A stretch of 64,000 bases of DNA. Origin: Sulfitobacter sp. 20_GPM-1509m. GTDB lineage: Bacteria; Pseudomonadota; Alphaproteobacteria; Rhodobacterales; Rhodobacteraceae. The position numbers were made by a program, and so were the translations under genes. The notes under the pieces are model-generated. The model was not told the origin of the DNA. It searched no databases and saw nothing but the letters and a program-made list of their open reading frames with translations. Below, one piece after another: positions 10,577 through 20,307 of the stretch (positions are counted from its first letter, which is position 1; each line of letters begins with the position of its first letter). The DNA lies in the NCBI RefSeq assembly GCF_000620505.1, contig NZ_JIBC01000004.1, positions 434,001-498,000 of the forward strand, given 5' to 3'.

Positions 10577-12892
10577 TCAGGGCCGCCATTCCAGTGCCTT
10601 GGCCATCTCGGGCGCGTCAAAGAACTTGGACATCTGACGCAGATGGCTGCAATTGCGTTTCACCAGCAAATCCAAAGCCTTGGGATGCAGCGCGTTTTCG
10701 CCATAGGGGGTTTCGAAATCTGTCGCCCCTTCGAACCCCTCGAATTGCGCGCAAACTTCGGCGCGCGGCACCACCCAATCACCGATGGCGGCGACCTTGG
10801 GACGTGGCATGTTCCATCCCAATGGCAGCTCTTGCGCGGCACTGTCTACCAGCGACTGGAACATACCCGCGTAGATCTGCGGGTTCGGATCGCCGCTGCC
10901 GACGGTGTCCAGCGTCAGCGCACAGCTTTCCCCGAAGCCGCAACGACGCTCCTCAAGCGTGGCAATCGCCAGTTCGCCGCGTGCGCTGCGCGCCTGCAAC
11001 AGCGTTGTCACCGGATCGCGCAGGAACGACTGCGGTGCGCCGCTTTGCGGGCGTTGCGGGGTGTTGCGGATCAGGACGGTGATTACGAAAAACGGCATTT
11101 CGCATGGCCCCCATTCCACACCGGCCTGCATGAAAGGCACCGCCCGCGCCTCCAGGCTGTCGCAGCCATCCACTGAGGCAAAGGCGCGGTGGGCGTAATC
11201 GTCATTGGCCCCGTACCAATGCAGGCCCGCGTCCTGATTGATGCGGTCGCGCTGGAGATAGGTGCCCGTTTCATGGCTGATCGACGCCATGATCTCGGAG
11301 AGGGTTTCGGCACCCGAATTCTCGAAATATCCGCCATCGACCAGATTGACGGCATGTTCCACCGCCGCCCCCGTCAGGTCGGACCCGTCCACGGGCAGAT
11401 CATCGGGGTCCGCGTCGAAATACTGGTTGAACCCGCGCCGCATGGTGAACCGCAGCGACGGCGTCACCCAGGGAAAACTGGCAGAGGCCAGTGTGACACT
11501 GCCAAGGTCCGGCTCGACCAGCGTATGGGTGCCGGTCTGCATGTCTCCCGAACCGCGAAAGAACTCCCAGTTGGTCTCGGCAAGGGTCTCGAACTCGAAG
11601 GGTGAAAAGACAAAGCGATTGCCCGTCTGCACATTGGCCGTAACCGAGACCAGCGCGGGCTTGCCGTTCAACTGATAGGCAAAGGCCCCACCGTCAGGGC
11701 TGCGTTCCCAGAAATGATCGGAATAGGCCACATCCGGCACCCCCGCATAATCGGCAGGGGCCCTGTTCAGGCTCTCCAGCAGGGCACGGGTCCGCCCCTT
11801 GGCAGCGGCCCCCAGAAACAGCAGCTTGCGCGGGATTTCCACGAACATCAGATGCCCCAGCAGCGGCGACAGGTGGTCGGTTGCCAGATACTCGGCATGA
11901 TCCGACACCGCATCGTCCCCGCATTGCGACACCTGCGCGGGGTTGGTGGCCTGAAGGTTGGCCTGATACAGCGTATTGCCGATTTGTCCCCCGGACACCC
12001 CCACCAGCGCGAACAGGTGCTGCGCAAAGTTGGGGCAGCGTTCCGTCATCTTTGACAGGAAGGCATAGGAATGCGCCATCGCATAGCCGCCGCCGCCTTC
12101 GGACGCGGCCAGGATCACCGGATAGGGCATCGCATAGCGCCGGTAATACGCGGCATCGGCACGATCGAACAACCACAGGGCAAAGGGATCGGCTGATGCT
12201 TCATTGTCCACGTTCACCGGCACGCGGTTGCGGTAAACCGCCTCGTGCTGGAATTCGAAAAACACCATGCTGACAACCACCGCCGCAGCCACCGCCCAAG
12301 CCATCCGCCGCCAGCGTCGCAGGATCGACAGGGCCACCATGAGCAAACCGAGGAACACGGCGAACAACGACAGCGACCCCATGAAACGGGCAAAGCCCAC
12401 ACCGTCCCAGGACAGCAGGACATAGAGCACGATGAACACGCCGATGGTCATGCCAAACAGCCGCTGCATGGCGACTTCGTTGTCCCAATCCCGGCGCGGC
12501 AGCAGCAGGAACATCGCGAACAGCTGCACCGCCCAGATCAGCGCGACGCCCCAGACAGGCCCCGCCGCCTCGGACCATGGCGGGCGCAGGGCGATGATGG
12601 CCACGGGCAGCGCGAACAGCACCACGTCAGCGGCCAGGCTGGCGCGATTGTCCGTGCCCGAGCGGATGGCAAACAGGCAAACCGCCGCCACCGCCAACAG
12701 CACCGCCGGCCCATACAGCGCAAGCGGGCTGGTGGCATCGGTGAACAGGGCCACCACCTGCAAATTGGCACTGCCCGCAACCAGCCAGACAATCAGCGCC
12801 ATCAGGACCGGAATCACCCGGTTGGGCAGGTAATCCAGTACCTGACCCAGACGATACCTTATCCCCTGTGCCGGTGTCGGCCTAGCGGTCAT
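10577..12892 (-). CDS. Patatin-like phospholipase with N-terminal membrane region
   Basis: Predicted serine lipid acyl hydrolase, 771 aa. The first about 215 residues are strongly hydrophobic with roughly six helices (for example VIPVLMALIVWLVAGSANL). The catalytic part follows: a glycine-rich oxyanion motif SEGGGGYAMAHSYAF, the nucleophile elbow GVSGGQIGN (GxSxG) and, later, the dyad aspartate in VDGGYFENSGAETL. Patatin lipases use exactly this Ser-Asp dyad. The combination of a multi-helix membrane domain with patatin suggests action on membrane phospholipids. The ATG at 12892 overlaps the end of the MscS-family gene by 11 bp, so the two are likely co-translated. The substrate is unknown. 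Confidence 0.82.
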   Translation of the reverse strand: MTARPTPAQGIRYRLGQVLDYLPNRVIPVLMALIVWLVAGSANLQVVALFTDATSPLALYGPAVLLAVAAVCLFAIRSGTDNRASLAADVVLFALPVAIIALRPPWSEAAGPVWGVALIWAVQLFAMFLLLPRRDWDNEVAMQRLFGMTIGVFIVLYVLLSWDGVGFARFMGSLSLFAVFLGLLMVALSILRRWRRMAWAVAAAVVVSMVFFEFQHEAVYRNRVPVNVDNEASADPFALWLFDRADAAYYRRYAMPYPVILAASEGGGGYAMAHSYAFLSKMTERCPNFAQHLFALVGVSGGQIGNTLYQANLQATNPAQVSQCGDDAVSDHAEYLATDHLSPLLGHLMFVEIPRKLLFLGAAAKGRTRALLESLNRAPADYAGVPDVAYSDHFWERSPDGGAFAYQLNGKPALVSVTANVQTGNRFVFSPFEFETLAETNWEFFRGSGDMQTGTHTLVEPDLGSVTLASASFPWVTPSLRFTMRRGFNQYFDADPDDLPVDGSDLTGAAVEHAVNLVDGGYFENSGAETLSEIMASISHETGTYLQRDRINQDAGLHWYGANDDYAHRAFASVDGCDSLEARAVPFMQAGVEWGPCEMPFFVITVLIRNTPQRPQSGAPQSFLRDPVTTLLQARSARGELAIATLEERRCGFGESCALTLDTVGSGDPNPQIYAGMFQSLVDSAAQELPLGWNMPRPKVAAIGDWVVPRAEVCAQFEGFEGATDFETPYGENALHPKALDLLVKRNCSHLRQMSKFFDAPEMAKALEWRP

Positions 12893-15281
12893 CCCCTGTC
12901 TCCTGCTGCGCCGCGTCGTGCATGTCCTCGTCGATCGCCGCCTGTGCGGCGGCGGTCACCGCCTCGCGTTGGTCCTCGTCCAGATCCGACACCTTGCCAT
13001 CGGCCAGCCGCACGGTCACCTCGCGGTGGGCAAAGCGGATGCCTTCGCGTTCGAACAGGGCGCGGATTTCCTCGTAGACCTTCTTGCGCACCAGCCATTG
13101 GTCGCCGGGTTTGGTCATGAACTTGACCCGGATGATCATGGCGCTGTCTTCCATCTGGATCACGCCCTGTGACTTCAGCGGCTGGATAAAGTTTTCGCCG
13201 ATCACCGGATCGTCCAGCAGCTCGACGCCCAGCTTCTTGATCAGCTTGCGCACCTTCTCCACGTCGGTGTCATAGGTGACGCGCAGCGGCAGCTTCATGA
13301 TCACCCAATCGCGCGAATAGTTGGTGATGACCTGAATTTCGCCAAACGGCATGGTGTGCAGCGCCCCCAGGTGGTGGCGCAACTGGAACGACCGCACGCT
13401 GATCTTCTCGACCGTGCCCTTGACCCCGCCGACGTCGATATATTCGCCCTTGCGAAACGCATCGTCGAACAGGAAAAACGCACCGGCAAAGACATCGCGC
13501 ACCAGCGACTGGCTGCCAAAGCCGATGGCAACGCCCACAAAGCCCGCACCGGCGAACAGCGGGCCGACATTCACGCCGACCTCAAGCAGGACGATCAGGA
13601 TGATCGTGACCACCACCACGATCAGCATCACGTTGCGAAACAGCGGCAGCAGGGTGGCCAGACGGCTGGCGCTGCTGGCACCGCCGCCCTCGTCGCCCAG
13701 CTCGGCCTCGACCACGTCGCCCTGTTCGTCGACGATCTTGCGGTCGATCCAGATGCGGAAGGCGTGGTAGATGATGTAGCCGATAAAGACGATCACCATG
13801 ATGTCCAGCAAGGACTGGCCAAAGATGTTGCCCTCGACCATTTCCGTGGCACTGCCCCAGATCAGCAACAGCGCATAGCTGCCCGCGACAAAGGCCAGGA
13901 TTCCCGCCACCCGCCGGGCAAGCTGCTCATAGGTGTACATGATGTGGCGCGGCGCAAAGGCCGGGGCGGGTTCGTCGTCCTCGGGTATGCCGTCTGTTTC
14001 GGACACTGCCGCGCCATCCTCGGGGGCGGCCTCGGCCTGTGCGTTCATGAGCTCGATCTGGCGGGCCCGTTCGAAATAGCTTTCGCTCAGGTAGTTGATG
14101 ACACCGTAAACCACCAGAATTGTCAGCAGCACGCCATATGCCCCCGCGATCAGCGGGATCGAGGTGGGCATCTCCAGCACCAGGTCAAAGGCCAGTTCCA
14201 ACCAGCCAAAGATGATATAGACGACCACCACCGGCAGCCACCACACCGACACCGCGCGCAGGATCCATGCGACGTCCAGCTTGCTGCGCCCGTTGCGGAT
14301 GGCGTTCGAGATGGCGTGGCGGTTCACCACCAGCACCAGAATGTTGATCAACGCCATCGTCAGGCTGAGAATGCCAAAGACAATGGCATAGACGTTGTAG
14401 TTCAGGCCAAAGTCTTCCAGCCAGGTGGCAAAGGTCACCACGCAGATGTCCAGCGACCCCACGTAGAAGGCCCAGCGGTACAGCCGTTTGGCGTCACGGT
14501 CGGAAAACCGCGGGATGCGGTATTGCGTCAGGAACGGTGACAGCACCATGCGCCACACATCGCCCACCGTCCGGCACGCCAGAAAGGCCGCGTTGATCGC
14601 CAGGATGGTGACTTGCAGCGATGTATCGGTGACGGGCTCAAAGAACAAAAGGCCCAAGAGATAGGCAATGGCCATCGCAATCAACGAGCCGCCAACACCG
14701 ACGAAAAACCGGAAGACCAGAAAGGGCATCTTTTCGCGGTAGCCCTGCGGGTTCTCCTTGATCCGTCCGGTGACGTAGCCCTTGAGAACATAGGGCCCAA
14801 TCAAACGCCGCATGGTCTGGCTGCCGATGAACAGCAACAGCGCGCTGATCAACAGGGTCTCGACATAGGTCATGATGCGCCCGTCGGGGCTGGTGGCGCG
14901 CAGGATAAAGCGGACTTCGTTCAACGAATCCGGCAACGCGTCCAGCCGCTCGCTCAGGGTCTCGCGAAATTTGGCGCCACGTTTTTGCGCCTGCATCAGC
15001 GCCGAACCCTCAGGGTTAAGCGGCGCGCCATCCGGTGCAGTTGTATCGACTGTGCTGCTTGCAGGCTGGGTGATCAGGTTGCCCTGGGCGTCCACGACAA
15101 TCACGCTCAGCCCCGCCTCGCGCGCCTTGCGCAGGGTTTCGGCCAGCGCATCGTCCTGCGGCGCGGCCTGGGACGCGGTGTCCGACGTGGTGGTGGAAAA
15201 CAGGCTTTGGGCAACGGCAGGCGGTGGCGCGGCCCCGATGATCATCAGAACACACAGCCAAACGCAGAACACAAACCGCAT
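12882..15281 (-). CDS. Mechanosensitive ion channel, MscS family (large, about 799 aa)
   Basis: Inner-membrane channel opened by membrane tension, protecting against osmotic downshock. A signal peptide (MRFVFCVWLCVLMIIGAAPP, cleavage after AVAQ) is followed by a periplasmic region to about residue 130, about ten hydrophobic helices and the MscS pore. The pore helix reads GAGFVGVAIGFGSQSLVRDV, then FFLFDDAFRKGEYIDVGG of the beta domain and MPFGEIQVITNYSRDW. The C-terminus is acidic (EDQREAVTAAAQAAIDEDM). The ATG at 15281 is preferred over the GTG one codon earlier because AAAAGG lies at a good distance. It is first of a minus-strand unit with the patatin-like lipase, and divergent from the glycan operon. 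Confidence 0.9.
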   Translation of the reverse strand: MRFVFCVWLCVLMIIGAAPPPAVAQSLFSTTTSDTASQAAPQDDALAETLRKAREAGLSVIVVDAQGNLITQPASSTVDTTAPDGAPLNPEGSALMQAQKRGAKFRETLSERLDALPDSLNEVRFILRATSPDGRIMTYVETLLISALLLFIGSQTMRRLIGPYVLKGYVTGRIKENPQGYREKMPFLVFRFFVGVGGSLIAMAIAYLLGLLFFEPVTDTSLQVTILAINAAFLACRTVGDVWRMVLSPFLTQYRIPRFSDRDAKRLYRWAFYVGSLDICVVTFATWLEDFGLNYNVYAIVFGILSLTMALINILVLVVNRHAISNAIRNGRSKLDVAWILRAVSVWWLPVVVVYIIFGWLELAFDLVLEMPTSIPLIAGAYGVLLTILVVYGVINYLSESYFERARQIELMNAQAEAAPEDGAAVSETDGIPEDDEPAPAFAPRHIMYTYEQLARRVAGILAFVAGSYALLLIWGSATEMVEGNIFGQSLLDIMVIVFIGYIIYHAFRIWIDRKIVDEQGDVVEAELGDEGGGASSASRLATLLPLFRNVMLIVVVVTIILIVLLEVGVNVGPLFAGAGFVGVAIGFGSQSLVRDVFAGAFFLFDDAFRKGEYIDVGGVKGTVEKISVRSFQLRHHLGALHTMPFGEIQVITNYSRDWVIMKLPLRVTYDTDVEKVRKLIKKLGVELLDDPVIGENFIQPLKSQGVIQMEDSAMIIRVKFMTKPGDQWLVRKKVYEEIRALFEREGIRFAHREVTVRLADGKVSDLDEDQREAVTAAAQAAIDEDMHDAAQQETGDDR

Positions 15282-15450
15282 CACGTCGCCTTTTCTTCAT
15301 TTTGTTGACGATCACGCTAGCCGAGGCTGCATTTTATTGCAATTCGCGCATACAGGCCCCAATTGTGGTCCTTGGCAATGTTTACGCCAGAGATATTCAA
15401 TGCGTCCGACCGGAAACGGCAGCCCGCAGACAAAGACCGAAGGACCCGCC

Positions 15451-16746
15451 ATGACAGACGCCCCCCAAACCGGACCCGCACAGACGGGACGTATCGCCAT
15501 TCTCGGGCTTGGCTATGTCGGGCTGCCGCTGGCACTGGCGTTGGCGCGCGCGGGCTTTGACGTGCTGGGGCTGGACACCGACCCGGACATGGTCGCCGCC
15601 CTCAGCGCCGGGCACGACCCCAACGGCGAGGTCGCCGATGCCTCGCTGGCCGGCACCACCGCACGGTTCAGCGCCGATGCCGCCGACCTGAAGGGTGCGC
15701 GCAACTTCATCATCGCGGTGCCCACGCCGATCACCGATGCCAAAACCCCCGACCTTGGCCCCGTGCTGGGCGCTTGTGCCACCATCGCGCCGCATCTGAC
15801 CGATGGCGCGCTGGTGGTGCTGGAAAGCACCGTCTACCCCGGCGTGACGGAAGAGGTCTGTGGTCCCGCCCTGGCCGCGGGCAGCGGGCTGGCCGTCGGC
15901 ACGCAGATCAAGCTGGGCTATTCCCCCGAGCGGGTGAACCCCGGCGACGCCGAACATTCGATGGAAAACGTGGTCAAGATCATCGCCGCGCAGGACGCCG
16001 AAACGCTGGACCGTCTGGACGCAATCTATAGCCCCGTGGTCAAGGCCGGCCTGCACCGCGCGTCGTCCATTGCCACCGCCGAGGCCGCCAAGGTGATCGA
16101 GAACACCCAGCGCGACCTGAACATCGCGCTGGTCAACGAATTCGCGCTGATCTTCAACCGGCTGGGTCTGGACACGCTTGAGGTGCTGGAAGCCGCGGGC
16201 ACCAAGTGGAACTTTCTGCCCTTCCGCCCGGGACTGGTGGGCGGGCACTGTATCGGGGTCGATCCCTATTACCTGACCTACAAGGCGCAGCAGGTCGGCT
16301 ATCACCCCGAGGTGATCCTTGCCGGTCGGCGCATCAACGACCACATGGGCGCGCATGTGGCCCAGACACTGATCAAGACGATGCTGGGCCGTGGGCTGAG
16401 CGTTCAGGGCGCGCGGGTTCTGATCATGGGCTATACGTTCAAGGAAAACTGCGCTGACACCCGCAACACCCGCGTGGCCGACATCGTGGCCGAGTTGCAG
16501 GACTATTCGGTGCAGGTTGATGTACACGAGCCTTGGGTGGACGCCGACGTAATGCGCGCCCGCCACGGGATCGAAACCGTCGCCACCCCCGAAAAAGGTG
16601 CCTATGATGCGGTCATTGTGGCCGTTGGACACCGCGAGTTTGTCGAATTGGGCGCAGATGGCATCCGCGCCTTTGGCAAAGCGGGCGCATTGGTCTATGA
16701 CATAAAAGGGGTGTTTGGCCGGACCGGAAGCGACTTGCGCCTGTAG
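15451..16746 (+). CDS. Nucleotide-sugar dehydrogenase (UDP-N-acetylhexosamine 6-dehydrogenase type)
   Basis: NAD-dependent two-step oxidation of a UDP-sugar C6 alcohol to the uronic acid, 431 aa. The Rossmann motif is ILGLGYVGLPLALALARAG near residue 17. AVPTPI is followed by SPERVNPGD, and the catalytic Cys267 lies in GLVGGHCIGVDPYYL. This last motif is that of WbpO/TviB-type UDP-HexNAc dehydrogenases rather than plain UDP-glucose dehydrogenases. The ATG at 15451 has AGGA seven bases upstream and starts MTDAPQTGPAQTGRIAILG. The frame remains open far upstream antisense to the mechanosensitive channel gene, but that part is not coding. It is first in the glycan operon and probably makes an acidic sugar donor for the glycosyltransferases behind it. 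Confidence 0.9.
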   Translation: MTDAPQTGPAQTGRIAILGLGYVGLPLALALARAGFDVLGLDTDPDMVAALSAGHDPNGEVADASLAGTTARFSADAADLKGARNFIIAVPTPITDAKTPDLGPVLGACATIAPHLTDGALVVLESTVYPGVTEEVCGPALAAGSGLAVGTQIKLGYSPERVNPGDAEHSMENVVKIIAAQDAETLDRLDAIYSPVVKAGLHRASSIATAEAAKVIENTQRDLNIALVNEFALIFNRLGLDTLEVLEAAGTKWNFLPFRPGLVGGHCIGVDPYYLTYKAQQVGYHPEVILAGRRINDHMGAHVAQTLIKTMLGRGLSVQGARVLIMGYTFKENCADTRNTRVADIVAELQDYSVQVDVHEPWVDADVMRARHGIETVATPEKGAYDAVIVAVGHREFVELGADGIRAFGKAGALVYDIKGVFGRTGSDLRL

Positions 16747-16769
16747 CAACAAAAGATCAAAGGTGTCTC

Positions 16770-18005
16770 ATGATGGCGCACGACACGACACTGGCTCCGG
16801 CAAGAAACAGATCGCCCGACCGCCCGCGGCGTATCGTTCTGTACAGCCACGATACCTTTGGGCTGGGGCATCTGCGCCGTTCGCGCGCGCTGGCTGCAGC
16901 CCTGACGCAGGCCAATCCCGATGCCTCTGCGATCATCCTGACCGGGTCCCCGGTGGCAGGGCGGTTCACCTTTCCCGAACGGGTCGACCACATCCGCCTT
17001 CCCGGCGTGACCAAGCTGGCCGACGGGTCCTATGTCAGCCAGACGCTGGGACTGGACATCGACGAGACCACCAATCTGCGCGCCGCGCTGATCCGGTCGG
17101 CCATCGAACAATATGACCCCGACCTGCTGATCGTCGACAAGGAACCCACCGGCTTTCGCGGTGAACTGCTGCCGACGCTGGAGCTGATCCAGAAAACCGG
17201 CCACACCCGCACCGTTCTGGGCCTGCGCGATGTTCTGGACGAACCCGAAGTGCTGGCCGCCGAATGGGACCGCAAGGGCGCGCTGGATGCCGCCGAGCGG
17301 TTCTATGACGAGGTCTGGGTCTATGGCGTCAAATCCGTCTATGACCCGACCGAGGGGCTGGCCCTGTCCGACGACCTGCGGTCGCGGATGTACTGGACCG
17401 GCTATCTGCGCCGCGACGAGGTTGAATCCGACGAAGTGCCGGACGCGCCCTATGTGCTGATCACCCCCGGCGGTGGTGGCGACGGGGCCGCGATGGTCAA
17501 CCTTGTGCTGGCCGCATACGAACAGGACCCCGCGCTGGAGCCGCGCGCGATGCTGGTCTACGGCCCCTTCCTGTCGGGCGAAGTGCGCGAGGATTTCGAG
17601 GCGCGGGTGGACAAGCTGGACGGGCGCGTGACCGCCCTGGGCTTTGACAGCCGGATCGAGGCGCTGTTTGCCAAGGCGGATGGCGTCGTCTGCATGGGCG
17701 GCTACAACACCTTTTGCGAAGTGCTGTCCTTTGACAAACGCGCGGTGATCGTGCCGCGCACGGTGCCGCGTCTGGAACAATGGATCCGCGCCAGTCGCGC
17801 CGAGGAACTGGGCCTGGTCCGTATGCTGGACGAGAACCGTGACGGCATGACCACGCAGTCGATGATCGACGCAATCCGCGCGCTGCCCACGCAGGGCAAA
17901 CCGTCGGATGCGGGGGCCGACGGGCTCTTGGACGGGCTGGAGTGTGTCAACGAACGCGCCCATATCCTGATGTCACGTGCCTATAAACGGACCGCTGCGG
18001 AATGA
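16770..18005 (+). CDS. Glycosyltransferase, MurG-like (GT28 fold)
   Basis: Predicted GT-B glycosyltransferase, 411 aa. The N-terminal lobe begins RIVLYSHDTFGLGHLRRSRA, the GHxxR pattern of MurG-like enzymes. The C-terminal donor lobe has LITPGGGGDGAAM and ADGVVCMGGYNTFCEVLSF, then RAVIVPRTVPRLEQ. The GGYNT motif also occurs in the protein at 20882-22015 (CGYNT), so the two are probably paralogues. AAAGG precedes a double ATG at 16770/16773. It lies 23 bp after the dehydrogenase gene and overlaps the next gene by 4 bp. Donor and acceptor are unknown. Confidence 0.8.
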   Translation: MMAHDTTLAPARNRSPDRPRRIVLYSHDTFGLGHLRRSRALAAALTQANPDASAIILTGSPVAGRFTFPERVDHIRLPGVTKLADGSYVSQTLGLDIDETTNLRAALIRSAIEQYDPDLLIVDKEPTGFRGELLPTLELIQKTGHTRTVLGLRDVLDEPEVLAAEWDRKGALDAAERFYDEVWVYGVKSVYDPTEGLALSDDLRSRMYWTGYLRRDEVESDEVPDAPYVLITPGGGGDGAAMVNLVLAAYEQDPALEPRAMLVYGPFLSGEVREDFEARVDKLDGRVTALGFDSRIEALFAKADGVVCMGGYNTFCEVLSFDKRAVIVPRTVPRLEQWIRASRAEELGLVRMLDENRDGMTTQSMIDAIRALPTQGKPSDAGADGLLDGLECVNERAHILMSRAYKRTAAE

Positions 18006-19246
18006 CCCAAACGCCTGCCCGCCTTGCGGTGGTGGTCAAAGGCTGGCCGCGCCTGTCCGAGACGTTCATCGCGCAGGAGCTGGTGGCGCTCGAGGCCGCT
18101 GGCCTGCGCCTTGACATCTGGTCGCTGCGCCATCCCACCGACACCAAAACCCACCCGCTGCACGACCGCTTCACCGGACCGGTGCGCTATTTGCCCGAAT
18201 ACCTGCGCAATGAACCTGCCCGCGTGGCACGCGCCGTCCTGCACGCCCGCCGCCTGCCGGGATGGGGTGCCGCATGGGCCGCGTTCCGCGCCGATTACAA
18301 ACGCGACCGCACGCGCAACCGCATCCGCCGCTTTGGTCAGGCCTGTGTGATGGCGCACGAACTGCCCCGTGACACCGGTGCTCTGTATGCGCATTTCCTG
18401 CACACGCCCGCATCCGTCACCCGCTATGCCGCCATCCTGCGTGGCCTGCCGTGGAGCTTTTCGGCCCATGCCAAGGACATCTGGACATCGCCCGAATGGG
18501 ACCTGCGGGACAAGCTGTCGCCCGCCACCCATGGTGCGGCCTTCGGTGCGACCTGCACCGCCTTTGGCGCGGACCATCTGAACAGCCTGTCGGCGGGCAC
18601 CCCTGTCGATCTGGTCTATCACGGGCTGGATCTGAACCGCTTCCCCCCTGCCCCCGACCGCCCCCCGCGCAATGCCGATGCACCGCTGCGGATGATGAGC
18701 GTCGGGCGGCTGGTCGAAAAGAAGGGCTTTGACCGGCTGATCGCGGCGCTGGCGCTGTTGCCGGACGGGATGCAGTGGCACTGGACCCATATCGGCGGCG
18801 GCGATTTGAAAGACGTGATGCGCGCACAGGCCGAGGCCGCAGGCGTGGCCGACCGGATTACGTGGCGCGGGGCCTGCGACCAGCCCGAGGTGATCGCCGC
18901 CATGCGCGATGCCGACCTGTTCGTGCTGCCCAGCCGCGTGGCCGAGGACGGCGACCGCGACGGGCTGCCCAATGTGCTGATGGAGGCGGCCAGTCAAAAG
19001 CTGCCGATCCTGTCCACGCCGGTGTCGGCCATCCCCGAGTTCATCACCGACGGCACCCATGGCATCCTGAGCGATGACGCCCCCCAGGCGCTGGCCGATG
19101 CGATGCAGCGCGTGGCAAACGACCCCGCGCTGGGGCCGCAAATGGCCGAGGCAGCGCATGCGCGTCTGCACGCCGAATTCACCATGCAACCCGGCATCGA
19201 CCATCTGGCGAAACGCCTGAACGCACTGTTGTCGGGGGGCGCGTGA
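18002..19246 (+). CDS. Glycosyltransferase family 4
   Basis: Retaining GT-B glycosyltransferase, 414 aa. The N-terminal domain starts RLAVVVKGWPRLSETFIAQE, common in exopolysaccharide GT4 enzymes. The C-terminal domain has MMSVGRLVEKKGFDRLIAAL and the donor-binding stretch GLPNVLMEAASQKLPILSTP with the EX7E-like acidic pair. SAIPEFITDGTHGIL completes the family pattern. It starts by ATGA overlap with the preceding glycosyltransferase gene and ends by GTGA overlap with the next, so it is an inner gene of the operon. The sugar specificity cannot be told. Confidence 0.88.
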   Translation: MTQTPARLAVVVKGWPRLSETFIAQELVALEAAGLRLDIWSLRHPTDTKTHPLHDRFTGPVRYLPEYLRNEPARVARAVLHARRLPGWGAAWAAFRADYKRDRTRNRIRRFGQACVMAHELPRDTGALYAHFLHTPASVTRYAAILRGLPWSFSAHAKDIWTSPEWDLRDKLSPATHGAAFGATCTAFGADHLNSLSAGTPVDLVYHGLDLNRFPPAPDRPPRNADAPLRMMSVGRLVEKKGFDRLIAALALLPDGMQWHWTHIGGGDLKDVMRAQAEAAGVADRITWRGACDQPEVIAAMRDADLFVLPSRVAEDGDRDGLPNVLMEAASQKLPILSTPVSAIPEFITDGTHGILSDDAPQALADAMQRVANDPALGPQMAEAAHARLHAEFTMQPGIDHLAKRLNALLSGGA

Positions 19247-20307
19247 CCGTCGCGGTCTATGCACCGCTCAAGGCGCCCGACCATCCGGTGCCCTCGGGCG
19301 ACCGCGCCATGGCACGTGCGCTGATCGCGGCGCTGGAACTGGCCGGATACGCCACGCAGGTGGCCTCTGGCCTGCGCATCTATGACGGGCGCGGCGATGG
19401 CGGTTTGCAGGCCAACCTGATGGCCAAGGCGCAGATGGAAGTGGACCGATTGCTGGCCTCGGAGGACGCCGCAGGCTGGACGCACTGGCTGACCTATCAC
19501 AACTATTACAAGGCCCCCGACCTGATCGGCCCTGTGGTCTGCCGCGCGCTTGGCATCCCTTATCTACAGGTCGAATCCACCCGCGCCCGCAAGCGGTTGA
19601 CCGGCCCGTGGGCCAGCTTTGCCGCCGCCGCCGAAGCCGCCACAGATGCCGCCGACGCCGTGCTGTACCTGACCGAACGCGACAGCGAGGCCCTGCGCCG
19701 CGATGCGCCCGAGGGACAACGGCTGATCCACCTGCACCCGTTTCTGGCGCGCGCCGACCTGCCACCACAATCGGACCTGTCCAGCCCGATGCTGTCGGTC
19801 GCCATGATGCGCCACGGCGACAAGCTGGCCAGTTACCGGTTGATCGCCGAGACGCTGCAACAGGTCACGGCCGACTGGCAACTGGACATCGTCGGCGACG
19901 GCCCTGCGCGCGACGATGTGGCGGCGCTGATGGCCCCCTTTGGAACCCGTGTGCAATTGCGCGGCATGCAGACCGGCAATGCCTTGGAGACCTATTACGC
20001 GCACGCGTCCCTGCTGCTGTGGCCCGGTGTGAACGAGGCCTTTGGCCTGACCTATCTGGAGGCGCAGGCCGCTGGCATCCCTGTCGTCGCCCAAGACCGC
20101 GACGGCGTGCGCGACGTAGTGGCGGGGGTGCATCCCACACCCGAAGAGGGACCAGCGGCGCTGGCCCGCGACATCGACGCCCTGCTGTCCGACCCTGTCG
20201 CCCGCGCCGCCGCCGGGGCCACCGCCCGCGCGCAGGTGGCCGAACTGCACCTGCTGCCTGCCGCCGCCCGCACCTTGGCACAGGCACTGAAGGACTGCGC
20301 CCGATGA
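19243..20307 (+). CDS. Glycosyltransferase family 4, shorter type
   Basis: GT-B glycosyltransferase of 354 aa that starts with GTG at 19243 inside the stop of the upstream gene (GTGA). The N-terminal lobe has VAVYAPLKAPDHPVPSGDR and AMARALIAALELAG, where GDR AMAR is a recurrent pattern in this group. The C-terminal lobe has LDIVGDGPARDDVAALMA, then LLLWPGVNEAFGLTYLEAQA and AAGIPVVAQDRDGVRDVV, the acceptor-to-donor GT4 signature. Its stop overlaps the phosphatase gene by 4 bp. In this operon it probably adds one sugar to the same glycan as its neighbours. Confidence 0.85.
   Translation: MTVAVYAPLKAPDHPVPSGDRAMARALIAALELAGYATQVASGLRIYDGRGDGGLQANLMAKAQMEVDRLLASEDAAGWTHWLTYHNYYKAPDLIGPVVCRALGIPYLQVESTRARKRLTGPWASFAAAAEAATDAADAVLYLTERDSEALRRDAPEGQRLIHLHPFLARADLPPQSDLSSPMLSVAMMRHGDKLASYRLIAETLQQVTADWQLDIVGDGPARDDVAALMAPFGTRVQLRGMQTGNALETYYAHASLLLWPGVNEAFGLTYLEAQAAGIPVVAQDRDGVRDVVAGVHPTPEEGPAALARDIDALLSDPVARAAAGATARAQVAELHLLPAAARTLAQALKDCAR

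Noticed and set aside
14872-15450. Long N-terminal extension of the nucleotide-sugar dehydrogenase
   Set aside because: It is antisense to the MscS gene; homologues and the ribosome site support the ATG at 15451.
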